DNA of 64,000 nucleotides. Source: Spizellomyces punctatus DAOM BR117 (lineage: Eukaryota; Chytridiomycota; Chytridiomycetes; Spizellomycetales; Spizellomycetaceae). The DNA is taken from positions 1,160,873-1,224,872 of the forward strand of contig NW_015971542.1 in the NCBI RefSeq assembly GCF_000182565.1, given 5' to 3'. Below, piece by piece: positions 48,865 to 62,294 of the stretch. The position numbers were made by a program, and so were the translations under genes. Position 1 is the stretch's first letter; each line of letters begins with the position of its first letter. The notes below the pieces were generated by a model, which made no database searches, was not told the origin of the DNA, and saw only the letters and a program-made list of their open reading frames with translations.

Positions 48865-49654
48865 CTATTTATTTTTTGGGTACGGAGGTCCAAACAACTC
48901 ATCATCTGCTTGCCACCTATGCTTAATCTTCACATCCGAAACATCCACCTGAGATCCAACCTCCACCAAATGATCGGAAGCCCGCTCAAACATTCCTGGG
49001 AACGTGATACGGTACGGCCTTGATTGCCATCCCTCCGCAACCACTAACCTATCGTCCGCCTCACGCGTCTTGATAGCCACCCACTTGGCCGTGTCCTTTT
49101 GAGCTTGCTCAGCTGAAAAGTATTCTCATACTTTGACAAAAACTCGGTGATGGGGTGCACGTCCTTGCCGGCGGTGTAGTGTTCGTTGAGGCGGTAGATG
49201 CCAGCTGTTCCAGCAATGGCTAGGAAGACTTTGACCCAAAAGCCTGAGAAGAAGGTTTCGGGGTGTTGGAGGGTTTCGGAACCGGTGGGAAGCTCGCTTG
49301 TGTGGCCGTAGTTGTTGGTAGGTGGGAAGACCTCGTCGATTGTTCCTGCCCGGTAATGGCCGGGGTAATGGTACTCGTTGGGCCAGCTAGCAGTAGGTTT
49401 TCGCAGAAAGACATTTGTCAAAACTCAAACAATTCATAGTAACGATACATTTTAAATGACACATACTTGCGGGCAACCTTCAACCATTCCTCCTTGTGCA
49501 AAGGTTGCTTTTTGGGCCCATGACCGTGTTCATCATCGTGTCCCGACGGTGAATCGGCATATCGGCGAACAGACACAGCCAATCGAGTCGCGACACTTGC
49601 TCCAAGTAGCGGTGTTGCACGTACCGCTGGCGTTAATGCACGAGAAAGCACCAT
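48865..49654 (-). CDS. Putative mitochondrial complex I accessory subunit (NUO17.8-like), with frameshift
   Basis: Start MVLSRALTPAVRATPLLGAS looks like a mitochondrial presequence. An intron (about 49395-49465) joins KVARN to WPNEYHYPGHYRAGTIDEVF. A single membrane span KVFLAIAGTAGIYRLNEHY follows, then PITEFLSKYENTF. Here the frame must shift by one base near 49115 to reach AEQAQKDTAKWVAIKTREAD and YRITFPGMFERASDHLVEVG, ending FGPPYPKNK. One extra T in a run of four (or A on the plus strand) restores a natural reading. The RFPE-F-like block and overall order recall the fungal NUO17.8 subunit of NADH:ubiquinone oxidoreductase. Family name is moderate; the mitochondrial membrane character is clear. 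Confidence 0.55.
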
Positions 49655-49972
49655 CTTTGCCTACAATCGCTTCTCAGCGCAAAAACCGGAAACGGAAATG
49701 GATGCGTAAAATGGTGCAAATCCCCCGTACGAATGCTTGTTGCCAACCACCCAGACGGATAAAATATAACCAGGTTCGAGTGAGAATGAGTCACCCTCCA
49801 GGCGATCGCGCGACGATTTCGTTGGACGGTGGGGTGATGTGGGATGGGTCGCTTGTTGGTGTATTTTGGGGCAAGAGGATGGTCGTTTTCTCGCTCAAGG
49901 ATTGTTCGTAGCCCTTCCCAACGCTCATTCCACTTCCTCCCTCGCTCCTCCTCCGCTTGTCAAGGCTTCAAA

Positions 49973-51535
49973 ATGATGTCGACGGCCGCTATACCTGCTG
50001 TTACGGAAAAGACGTCGCAGTCAACCAAGGCAGCGAATGGGGCCGCTTTGACAAAGGAAAATGAAAAGGCCGCTTTTGAAAGTGTTTTCGACGTATTGGT
50101 GGAGGATGTTGTAAAAGAGTTGGATGTGTATAGAGTGCCACCAGAGGGCAAGGAACATATTCGCAAGGTAGGAAATGACGGACGAAACACTATATGAGGA
50201 AACAACCTGTTGACTGGCAGCCGGATCTTTGCTAGATGTTGAATTACACAGTTGCTGGTGGTGAGTGTTGTAACATATAGTATGGCGCAGGTCCTGACCG
50301 TTTATCTAACTCGTCAAATCTTTTATCGAACAGGCAAGATGAACCGAGGCTTAACTGTGCCTTCTGCACTTCGGTCGCTGTTGAAGCGGGACCTCACGAG
50401 CGACGAGTTATTAAAAGCTCAAGTGCTAGGATGGTGCATCGAGTGGGTGAGTGATACATCATCTTCACAGATCTGCCAGCCAATCATATTGACATCCAAT
50501 GGGTATTCTAGCTACAGGCATTCTTCCTCATTTCAGATGATATCATGGATGCGTCCGTAACCCGGCGCGGACAACCCTGCTGGTACCGACAGGTAATAAT
50601 CCACTTCAACAATCTTGACAGGTTGGAGCTGATGATGTTGTGGTATCAGGAATCAGTTGGGATGATTGCGATCAACGACGCGTTCATATGCGAATCTGTC
50701 ATTTACCGCTTCCTCAAAAAGTACTTTCGCACCGCACCCTACTATCTAGACCTGATTGAACTATTCCACGAGGTGACCTACCAGACCGAGTTGGGACAAA
50801 TGATGGATCTGTTAACTGCTCCCGAGGGAGACGTGGATCTCAATCGATTCTCGATTACAAAGTGAGAAAAGGGTCCACTTTTCTTGCCAATCGACATAAG
50901 AGGTCTAACTGAGTACAAAACAACAAGGCACGCCTACATTGTCGAATACAAGACCGCTTACTATTCCTTCTACTTGCCTATCGCTCTCGCCATGCGAATG
51001 GCCAGCATAACCGATGAAGCAGCATACGAGCAGGCCAAGGCTGTGTTGCTCCCACTGGGAGAATACTTTCAGGTCCAGGATGACTACCTGGACTGTTATG
51101 GGTCACCCGAGGTCATTGGAAAGATTGGGACGGATATTGAGGATAACAAGTGCGGATGGTTGATTGTACAAGCTCTTGATCGGGCGAACCCTGAGCAGCG
51201 AAAGCTACTAGAGGTATGCTTTTGTCCGTGTGGAAACGGGACAACTGTTTTTGACATAATGTACTGCAGGAAAACTATGGACGAAAATCACCCGAATCCG
51301 TCCAGGTTGTGAAGTCTGTTTACAAAGATCTCCGCATTGCAGACATATATCATCAATACGAGGAAGAAAGTTATGAGCGAATCACAGCACTGATCAATAA
51401 GGTTGATGAGCGACTATTGCCTAGAGATATGTTTGTTGCGTTTATGAACAGGTGAGCATTTCATGATTTGGTTAGTTTGGCTAGCTTTGAGTACTGATGG
51501 GTTGTATATCTAGGATTTACAAGCGCAAGGCGTAA
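49973..51535 (+). CDS. ERG20: Farnesyl diphosphate synthase
   Basis: Condenses isopentenyl diphosphate with DMAPP and GPP to FPP for sterols, dolichol and protein prenylation. Start [16 protein letters not shown] (either of two adjacent ATG codons). Landmarks: [15 protein letters not shown], the first Asp-rich motif [20 protein letters not shown], the chain-length region before it with [39 protein letters not shown], and the second motif [20 protein letters not shown] with [15 protein letters not shown]. It ends AFMNRIYKRKA, as in FPP synthases. Six or seven introns, one only between GG and K of the first motif. FPP feeds the prenylation of Rab4 only through later GGPP steps. Confidence 0.96.
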
Positions 51536-51752
51536 TCGTATTTATATTACGCACAGCACTTGCGATTGTTAGCCGCCAGCTATGGCGTACAGCAATTTAG
51601 AACCCCACGTATCTATTCAACTCAAGTTTCTACGGGATTTATTTAGGCGGAATACAAAGTCTGGCCGGCTGCGAGCATCTACATTAAATTAATCGACGCC
51701 GTCCGTGCACTGTGTCACTCGTCCATTTTACGGGCCCACTAAGTGCTGACCG

Positions 51753-52661
51753 CTATAGTCCCAGAACATATGCTAAACCGTACGCAAAACCAGCTATCAC
51801 TGCAGCATTTTTCCATTCCCATGCTGCGATTCCTTTACTGGCTGCTGATGGGTCACCGGTCCCAAAGTTCCTTGCAATGTGGGCGGTACAATCATAGGCC
51901 CAGCCGCCCAAGGACAGTCTGGCCACAAGCCAGTTAAATCCGAGACTGCGAGGCGTCGAGCACAAACTTTCTAGAGTGCTGGTGTCACTCTTGTCCGTAT
52001 ATTCCACGCCAAATACGGCCTTTCCAGCAGTTTTAAACGGCAGGAGCTTGTTACATTCTGAATACTTTGAACATTCCTCGTTTAGCGCCCAATCAAAATA
52101 GTTGACCAAATCAGGTATCTGATCCAGATCGTTCTTCAAACCAATGGAGAGGTTCCGAGCATGTGCCTGAACTGCCAACCACCTGTTATAATCAAGCTGG
52201 TCTGCGCTCGTCAAGGGAAACCCGGTCGGGTTGATGTATCCGTCCACATTATCAGGTTCGACTCCATCGCAAGCCTTTTGAACCGCAAGATCCATCCTTG
52301 CTTTCATGATACGTCCTAAATCCCCTCCATCGCTGCTACCAAATCCGCGGATATCAAGCCATTTTTCACCTTTCCACCCTTGTAATCCTTTCCCGATGAT
52401 TGCAGCAGGGAAACTACCCGCATCCGATCTCCAGTTCTCGTAGCTCCCTGCTGAGAAGTAACAGATGACTTTTTTGCCTGCAGATTTGAGAGTGGATATA
52501 ACTGTCGCATTGGTGTCGAAAAGGTCAATGTCTACCATTTGTATGGTAGGTTCCGCCACTAGGCTCGTGATATTCAAGCTCCCACCCGTCGAAAGTTGCC
52601 AATGCCAGCCGATGCTGCTAGCTGAAGGAGGTGTCCAGATGGACACACTAGCGACGGACAT
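51753..52661 (-). CDS. Glycoside hydrolase family 114 (polygalactosaminidase-like)
   Basis: TIM-barrel enzyme family acting on alpha-1,4-galactosaminogalactan-type polymers. Single exon, 302 residues from MSVASVSIWTPPSASSIGWH. Family motifs: WHWQLSTGG, VDIDLFDTNATVISTLKSAG, KVICYFSAGSYENWRSDAGS, GEKWLDIRGF, the EPDNVDGY segment (CDGVEPDNVDGYINPTGFPL), NLSIGLKNDLDQIPDLVNYF and EECSKYSECNKLL. The C-terminus WEWKNAAVIAGFAYGLAYVL is hydrophobic and could be a GPI-attachment or membrane segment. No signal peptide is seen after the ATG; the upstream in-frame sequence (SAALIGLYATVDTM) is weakly hydrophobic but has no ATG before a stop, so an undetected first exon is possible. A cell-surface enzyme is expected from the family. 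Confidence 0.87.
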   Translation of the reverse strand: MSVASVSIWTPPSASSIGWHWQLSTGGSLNITSLVAEPTIQMVDIDLFDTNATVISTLKSAGKKVICYFSAGSYENWRSDAGSFPAAIIGKGLQGWKGEKWLDIRGFGSSDGGDLGRIMKARMDLAVQKACDGVEPDNVDGYINPTGFPLTSADQLDYNRWLAVQAHARNLSIGLKNDLDQIPDLVNYFDWALNEECSKYSECNKLLPFKTAGKAVFGVEYTDKSDTSTLESLCSTPRSLGFNWLVARLSLGGWAYDCTAHIARNFGTGDPSAASKGIAAWEWKNAAVIAGFAYGLAYVLGL

Positions 52662-52932
52662 GGTGTCGACAGTTGCGTAAAGGCCAATGAGGGCTGCACT
52701 GTGGTAGTCTTCATGGCAGCCTTATGTCATGGTGGGTCTGTGGTTATTCCGATGGTCCATAGCATCCAGACCCCCAACAAAAACACGCGTAGGAGAGGCG
52801 CTCTGGATTACGTAAATGTCCGAACTGGCGCAGCATCTGCTAAACCACCGTAACTGATAATGTGGGAATCCTTGACCTTTCTCCGCTTAACAACCAGATT
52901 CTGCCGGAAAACGTACCTGTTGCTGGTCGAAA
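52662..52932. promoter_or_regulatory. Divergent promoter, GH114 and POLD3
   Basis: About 270 bases with no coding sequence recognised. It would also hold any missing 5' exon of the GH114 gene. Confidence 0.3.
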
Positions 52933-54788
52933 ATGCGACAAGAAACGCACCTGGACGTATTAGAAACAGCGATAGGCATTGAAAAGCGAGTGGTAGGATG
53001 TCTTTAATCGACGCGAATTACATCAAGTATTCGCAGATCACTCACGTTTGTCTGTGCGATGTATAGGTCACTTACAAATGGTTGAGCCGAAAGCTAAAAG
53101 TGGACGTAAACACGGCAAAGAGGTGAAACTATTCTTAAATGAATGGGCAGTTGCTTGTTGGATGGCATGAGATCCGCTAACCTCTGAAAACCCGTCACGA
53201 TCAGGATGCTGTATGAGTATTACCAGACGCCACGGACGGACCCAGTACATGCTATCTATTATCTACAAGGCGAACCGAGAGATGGGGATGGCATATTGTG
53301 TCAGGTGATTCCAGAAGAGAAAATAGAGGGTAAGAGATGAGAAGAGGGCCTTAACTATGGTCACGTATCTTATCATAAGGTTGGCCAGAGGCGAAAAAGC
53401 AGTATAAACGATACTGTATCCACATTTATAGCTTGCAGCCATGCAGACCAAAGGTAATGGCTATATTCAGCTTGTTTGCTAAGGCTTGTGTGCTGATCAC
53501 GCTGCCCACAGGACAAAAACATACTTCTTAGTGTCGATTTTGATGTTGCACAGAATGATACCGTCGAGATCTTGAGGTACGATGTGTATGTGACGAGTGT
53601 GGTATGATGGTAAAATCTAACAAGTCATCTCAATCGCAGAAAATGCCGCATAATACGACATAGTACAGTGAAACATCAGCAACGAACTGGCGGCACTGCA
53701 CTAGCTGCCGTGCAGAAACCGGCTGTACCTTCACGAACAGTTGAATCAAAGTTGAAACAAACGAAAGAGGTTAGCTACAATGGAGACTTGATGAATTTGT
53801 GCAACGCGCCTCTAAAAGTCTCTCTGAATCGTAGGAACCGGTGCCTCCTAAAGCTGTTGGCACCAAAGCGGTAGCTGCCGGACAAGGGTAAGAATTATAT
53901 GGCATCCCACCTAAATAAGTTTTGGATTGCCATCGTTTCTCATGTCCTCCAGTAGATCGACAAAACAAGAGATCCCCGCAAACGGGAAACCAACTTTCTT
54001 TGACAAATATGAGCAAAAGGCTGCGAAAGGCAAAGGAGCGGAACCAGCACCACCAAAGAAGGCGGCAAAACCCAGCGAGGTAAAGGCACCTTCAACAGAG
54101 GAGCGACAGAGGAAGGAATTGAAAGCACAACAGGAGGCCGCGTTGAGCAAGCTGTTGGAATCAGATGAGGAAGGGAATGAGTCGGATGGCGAGATAGCAA
54201 AGTTGCGGCACATGGCGAGTCGTGCTGCAGAAACAGAGGACCCGGCGGATGAAGAAGACCAGACATCCAACCAAGTGGGGAAAACTGTCGATCATGATGT
54301 TATGGACGTAGATGATAATGGGAATGCTCCCCCAGCGGAACCTGCAGCAGGTACCATGACATGCACTAGCATATCGCCCAAACGATCTATTCACCTTTTG
54401 TTGTAGGCTCAGCGGGCACCACGCGGAGAGTCAAGAAACGACGACGCGTCAAAAAGACAAGGACTGTAATGATGGGCAAATACATGAGTAAGCACGATGA
54501 TGTTAGCACTCTCGTCCTCTCGGAAACTGCTGCTGACGTTCCTACTCTCTAGAAACTGAAGATTATTCTGACTGGGAGGAATATTCTGAATCCGAACCCG
54601 AAATCTCTGGACCGCCAATTAAGAAGCAAAAGCCTCAACCACCTCCTACTGCCGCAGAAGTCCGTACTCAGCCAACCGAGCCACTACCAGCAAAGACGAA
54701 AGCCGGTGCAAGAGGAGGTGCACTGCAAAAGGGTGGGAAGAAAGCAGGTCAACAGAAAACGTTGCTGAGTTTCTTTGGTAAAAAGTAG
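52933..54788 (+). CDS. POLD3: DNA polymerase delta subunit 3 (POLD3/Pol32/Cdc27)
   Basis: Accessory subunit linking polymerase delta to PCNA. Exons must be pieced together because the N-terminal ones are short: MRQETHLDVLETAIGIEKRV, then VTYKWLSRKLKVDVNTAKR, MLYEYYQTPRTDPVHAIYYL and KRYCIHIYSLQPCRPK, a winged-helix domain that parallels human POLD3 (VTYKWLS, IHVYSIQ). A basic, Glu/Lys/Pro-rich middle follows, with GKPTFFDKYEQKAAKG, then RRVKKRRRVKKTRTVMMGKY and DYSDWEEYSESEPE. The end QQKTLLSFFGKK is a PCNA-interacting (PIP) box. Introns near 52996-53060, 53147-53207, 53321-53381, 53456-53511, 53577-53639, 53771-53834, 53889-53953, 54350-54407 and 54487-54552. It lies head-to-tail with XPD, 223 bases apart. 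Confidence 0.85.
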
Positions 54789-55011
54789 AATAGACTTAGC
54801 GCTTACTTTATGTAGCTGGATGCATGTTGGTGGACCTCCCTTCCTTGTAAATAGCGAAACTCTTGTCATTTCCAACTGGTTGATCTGGTTGCTGACGGCA
54901 TTTGTCCACGCCACACGCAAGCCCCAGATGACTCATCAGCAAGTACCGACTTGGAGTTCACCTGCAGTTCGCCGAGATCAGTGGGATCGTGTGTGCGTGA
55001 TTGTGGGAAAA

Positions 55012-58000
55012 ATGAGGTATTCATTGCACTAGGGTCCGTTATTTCGATTACATGTACTGACCTTATTCTCTCTCGTGTGCATTTCCAGGTTCGTTCTGGA
55101 TGGTTTGCCCATCCTCTTCCCTTACGACTACATATATCCAGAGCAATATGCGTATATGCGGGATATTAAGCGAACCCTGGATGCTCAGGTATGAACGTCT
55201 AATGGAATGCAGAAACATGTTTTCTCAGTCTTGCTGTGGGATTTGGTATATTGACATATCAGCTTCATAACAGGGCCACTGCTTACTCGAAATGCCTTCT
55301 GGAACTGGAAAGACAGTTTCCCTCTTGTCCCTCATAGTCGCATATCAGCAGGTTGGTTTCCCTTTCATTGTATTGGCAGGACTGAATTCAGTGCGTATAG
55401 ATTTCAAATCCCTTACACTCTTTGTTTATTTTCACTCTAGCATTACCCAGAGAAGCGAAAGCTGATCTACTGTTCGCGTACTGTGCCCGAGATTGAAAAG
55501 GCACTAGCAGAGTTGCGCAGACTGATGGAATACCGAAAGAGTCAGGGAATGCAAGAGAAATTTCTGGGATTGGGGCTGACTTCGAGGCGAAACTTGTGCG
55601 TGCATCCAGATGTATGCTCACAGTGACTTCTGTTTACTTGCACGGTTGGTCCATGGTGATTGCCGATCTTAAATTGCTTGCAAACTCTGTAGGTGAGCAG
55701 GGAAAAGCGCGGGACGGTGGTTGATGCAAGATGCAGGAACTTGACGGCCCCATGGGTTCGTGAACAGGCCAAGGCTGGTGCAGCCGGGGACATACCCTTG
55801 TGCAACTTTTATGAGGTGCGCCCTGAAATGATACTATTGCTGTGTGTCAGTTGCCGACGCATAACGGGAAACTCCATGCAGGCTCTCGAAAGCGCCGAGG
55901 AATCCGCCACAATGCCATCTGGAGTGTACACTCTGGAAGATCTTAAAGAATGGGGTCGGGAGAACGGCTATTGTCCGTATTTTCTCTCCCGGAGAATGGT
56001 ATAATGGTTTTCTAATTCTGTTGCTTGCTTGACATACGTAACCAAACGTCCTCAAATAGATTGCATTCGCGAATGTCGTCATTTACAGTTATCACTACTT
56101 GCTTGATCCCAAAGTGGCGGAACTGGTATCGAAGGAGATGGCAAAGGACTGCATTGTGGTATTCGACGAGGCACACAACATTGGTAAATCAAAATCCAAA
56201 GGAAACTGTACTCCCAATCTAATGCGATATATGAGCAGATAACGTATGCACCGAATCTCTAAGTATGGATATCAGCCGACCTATGCTTGACGCAAGTGCA
56301 CGCAGCGTGCAGTCACTTGCGACAAGAATAGATGAGTGCGTTCTCAATTTGAACGCTTCCTTGTTCGATATAAGATTGAACGTCTTTCACCTAGGTTGAA
56401 GCAATCCAATTCGGAAAAGCTGCAATCGGAATACACACGACTTGTTGAAGGCGAGCTTTATGCTTTCTGAGCGGCCTCTCTCGTATGCCTGTATTGACAG
56501 AGATAATGAATATTAGGGCTGCGGGCGGCACAAGAAGCAAGGGCAACCGATGAGTTCATGACAAATCCAAGTAATGGAAGCAAATATCTATATGCTTGAG
56601 CCATTCTTACGATTTTACGCTACAGTACTTCCCGACGACATCCTACAGGAGGCCGTTCCGGGCAATATTAGACGAGCAGAGCATTTCGTCGCATTTCTAC
56701 GACGATTTATCGAATACCTTAAGGTTAGGAAACATCTCTCGATTCTATCCGGTGCTGTGCCCGTTATTCACCTTGCGATGCCAAAAGACGCGACTACGAG
56801 TTATGCACGTGGTGGCGGAAAGTCCCACTTCCTTCTTACAACACGTCAAAGAAATCACCTTCATCGACCGGAAGCCATTAAGGTGACATATGTTAAAATT
56901 TAATGGCATACCTCGAGCGCATAAGCTTAAACCGCAATGCTAGATTCTGCGCAGAACGGCTGGGATCGTTAATTCGGACTTTGGAACTGGCGGATTTAGC
57001 GGATTACCAGGCTCTTCAAAAGATTGCGGGGTTTGCAACTCTTGTGGCGACGTATCAAAAAGGTTGGCTTATCACGGTTGTCGCCCACCGGCGCATCGAT
57101 ACTAATGCTTGTCCATTGTAGGGTTCATATTAATATTGGAGCCTTTTGAAAATGATACCGATACCATCCCAAATCCGGTTCTTCATCTAACGTGAGTTAT
57201 CATAGACAAGGTTCTACAGTAATAGCTTACTGAATTAGCTGACCTTTAGATGCCTCGACGCCACCATTGCAATTAAACCCGTTTTTGAGCGATTTAGCTC
57301 TGTAATTATTACTTCTGGGACGCTGTCACCCATGGAGCTATATCCCACATTGCTAGGGTTCCAGCCCGTGGTTGTCCAAAGTTACCAGATGACGCTGACA
57401 CGGTCCTGTTTCTTACCCCTTGTACGTTTTGATTGAAGATCGTCTTACGACTGGTAATACATGACTCATCTCAGTTGCATCTGGCAGATCATCACACGAG
57501 GAAGCGATCAAGTCGCTGTCAGCTCCAAGTTTGAAGTTCGTAACGACCTAGCCGTCGTCCGAAACTTTGGCAATATCTTGATCGAGTTTGCCAAAATTGT
57601 CCCCGATGGGCTTGTTTGTTTCTTCCCTAGTTATCTCTACATGGAGTCCATTGTGGCTGCCTGGAATGATTTGGTGCGTGCGAAAGCTTTTGATCTTTCC
57701 ACTGACTTGTGTCTTATGGGCTGGTCATTCTGACAGGGGATGCTACAAGAAGTCCTAAAGTATAAGCTGATTTTTATTGAAACACCTGATGCCGCGGAGA
57801 CGAGTTTAGCTTTGGAGAATTACCGATTGGTACGTCAATAGCCTGTATTACTTAAAAAAAGAGGGAATCGTCTGAATTGCGTTCATGTAGGCGTGCGACA
57901 ATGGACGCGGAGCCGTCCTTTTATCTGTGGCACGAGGGAAGGTTTCTGAGGGAGTCGATTTCGATCATAACTACGGACGTGCGGTGATTTTGTTTGGTAT

Positions 58001-58609
58001 TCCATATCAATACACCGAAAGTCGTATTTTGAAGGTGCGCATAGCGTCCGGTATAAATTAGCCGAATATAGGGTTCTAAGCGAGCGCATGCGTTGGTACA
58101 CAGGCCAGGTTGGAATACCTACGAGATAATAGCAAAATCCGAGAGAATGATTTCTTGACCTTTGATGCAATGCGACATGGTGCTCAGTGTGTTGGACGTG
58201 TCTTGCGTGGTAAGACGGATTATGGTCTCATGGTGTTTGCAGATAAGGTAAGCAGCCACGTCGTCATGCCAGTGAGGAGCATTACTGACCCATCGCAACC
58301 CTCGGAACTTCCCAGCGCTTTGCCCGTATTGACAAACGGAACAAGTTGCCTAAATGGATTACCGCGGGTATGACCGAGTCATGCCTCAACCTATCTACCG
58401 ATATGGCTGTTGCAATGGCCAAAAAGTTCTTGCGAACAATGGCTCAGCCATTTGAGCATAACCAGGTTGGTGTATCACTATGGGACGCGGAGGAGCTACA
58501 AAAGCGGCAGGAGAAGGAGCGATTATCTGGGAAGGAGGCATCAGAGTCAGGCATTGTGGAAATGGAAGGGGTGGAGGTTAACGGGAACGGCACGAAAGTA
58601 GATGGGTAG
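55012..58609 (+). CDS. RAD3: TFIIH DNA helicase XPD/Rad3
   Basis: 5'-3' Fe-S helicase of TFIIH for nucleotide excision repair and transcription. The first exon holds only MR; the next reads [20 protein letters not shown]. Walker A is [15 protein letters not shown]. Four iron-sulfur cysteines are at NLCVHPD, ARCRNL, PLCNFYE and GYCPYFLSR. The DEAH box is [15 protein letters not shown]. Later motifs: [73 protein letters not shown] and [14 protein letters not shown]. Some 18 short introns interrupt it. The C-terminal 50 residues are variable, with [16 protein letters not shown] at the end. All helicase motifs appear intact. Confidence 0.95.
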
Positions 58610-59133
58610 CAGAAACAGATGGCTCCCGGTGGATACCAGGATTTTGTGGAGTCAGATTTGCATTCTTGCCGCATGCCGGCCAGAAATTGATATGGGTGCG
58701 GCCGAGAGGAGGTGATGCAACTTGTCTTGAAACGCATTGCGAGGTGTAAAGTCTGTCGGGTCAGTTACAATAATGACCAAAAGCATAATGGAACTCCATT
58801 TCCAATTCCTCACTGATGCAGCGCTGATGGAGTTTGGACGATGCAAATGAATGATATTAATTTACAATAAAAAAATTGACATGTCAGAAAAAATAATAAT
58901 AAAACAGCCGAATATCCCGATCCCGTCAACCTATCCACAAGTTCGCTGTCTAAATTGGTGAATCCTGCGCTCTAGATGCTCTATAAAACCTCTTACGCAC
59001 TCCACACACCACAACTCTACGTTCGGCCAGCTTGTTTTGGCGGTGCTGCTGTACTTTGAACATCTGCCATCCCACGGCCACATAATAATGTTCCCGCTCG
59101 TAATGAAAGCTGACTCCGTTCACCCTTCTCCAC

Positions 59134-59761
59134 TTAGTCACTATGTCTCATCCAATAATCAATTGCCGCCGAGAATGCAGCGAACCCCACGCATCCCCCC
59201 AAAACCGCCTTGGGTCCCGCCTTCGCCGCCAAAACTCCACCAGTGATGCATCCAGCCGATACGCCATTCCATAGGTCGTTCTTTGCCCGATAGGTTTCAA
59301 TCAAACATTCCGTGCCCGCGAATACGGCACCGACCACAGCAAAGTTTTTCGCAGAAGAGAAGGAGCGATTTCCCATATCTTTCAGGGTCACTTTAATCTG
59401 TTGTTTCGTCGACATTTTCTAAAAGGAACACATGGGTTGGTCCCGGTGACATATTACGTTGCCCGCCACGTAGTCCCAACTTTACCTGGAACTCTTCGGT
59501 ATTCATACCCCAGTCCACCGATGACATGAACATTCCAAAAGCCCCTCCGAGTGCGAAACCTATAGGATGATGGCCGCACATTAAGAGACTTTACGATCGT
59601 CTTGCCTTGCTACAAGAATAAATGCACATACCAGCTCCTCCACTAAGTACCACCTTTGCGGGACATGACTCCATTACAGCCTGGGCTGCCATTGCTGTGG
59701 GATCCATGTTGGGAGACATGCCTCCTCCTGGCTGCTGTGGTTGCTGTTGTGAGGGATCCAT
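59134..59761 (-). CDS. TIM22: Mitochondrial import inner-membrane translocase Tim22
   Basis: Channel subunit of the TIM22 carrier translocase. Three exons. It starts [20 protein letters not shown], then [20 protein letters not shown] across an intron with [13 protein letters not shown]. The last exon gives [40 protein letters not shown] and [19 protein letters not shown], followed by [20 protein letters not shown]. The conserved CxxK and CxxE cysteines of Tim22 are present (MESCPAK and TECLIE). Four hydrophobic segments. Introns near 59423-59484 and 59558-59634. Divergent from ELP3 with 183 bases between starts. Substrates include carriers such as AGC1 at 25.7 kb. Confidence 0.94.
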
Positions 59762-59944
59762 TGCGAATTCGATTTAGTTTTTGGCCAATTGTCCAGTTTG
59801 GAAATTCGTTTTTGGGCCAAACGCTTCGTTTTAGTCGCGCGTGTTGTTGCCATGGCATCAACTGCAGTCATCGAATGGGTTTGCTGACCATCCAAACTTC
59901 CCGCTTGGTTTTTGCCAATTACCATTTTTATTTCACTGCCAAAG
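59762..59944. promoter_or_regulatory. Bidirectional promoter, TIM22 and ELP3
   Basis: 183 bases between divergent start codons. TTTTGGCCAA, TTTTGGGCCAAACG and TTTGCCAATT words recur. No coding sequence. Confidence 0.4.
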
Positions 59945-61986
<2,042 letters not shown>

Positions 61987-62294
61987 ATAGATTTTTCGAC
62001 TGCTATTTTCAGGTTGTCCTGCATGTATATTAATTCAAACATCACGCCGCGAAAGCTTGGCAAGGGTATTTAATTGGCTTTTCAAAGCCTTGAATGAAGT
62101 AGGCTTTCTAGCAGGTGTGCAATGTCTGCGCGTGGAAAAGGGTTGCTGTGTGCCATGCTCTTGTGTGCGTTCCAAAGGCTTGTGAGCAGCAGGTCACTTT
62201 ACGTAACATGCATCACACTGCCCGATGTGTATTTCGCAATGTATCAAACAGTTCTGCCCAAATGGCAAGAACTTGTCGAAAATATTTCAAAATC
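61987..62294. other. Intergenic region upstream of the CapA-like gene
   Basis: About 310 bases. An open frame continues upstream of the CapA-like start (from about 62115) but its residues are unlike the family; it is treated as leader. Otherwise no feature recognised. Confidence 0.35.
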
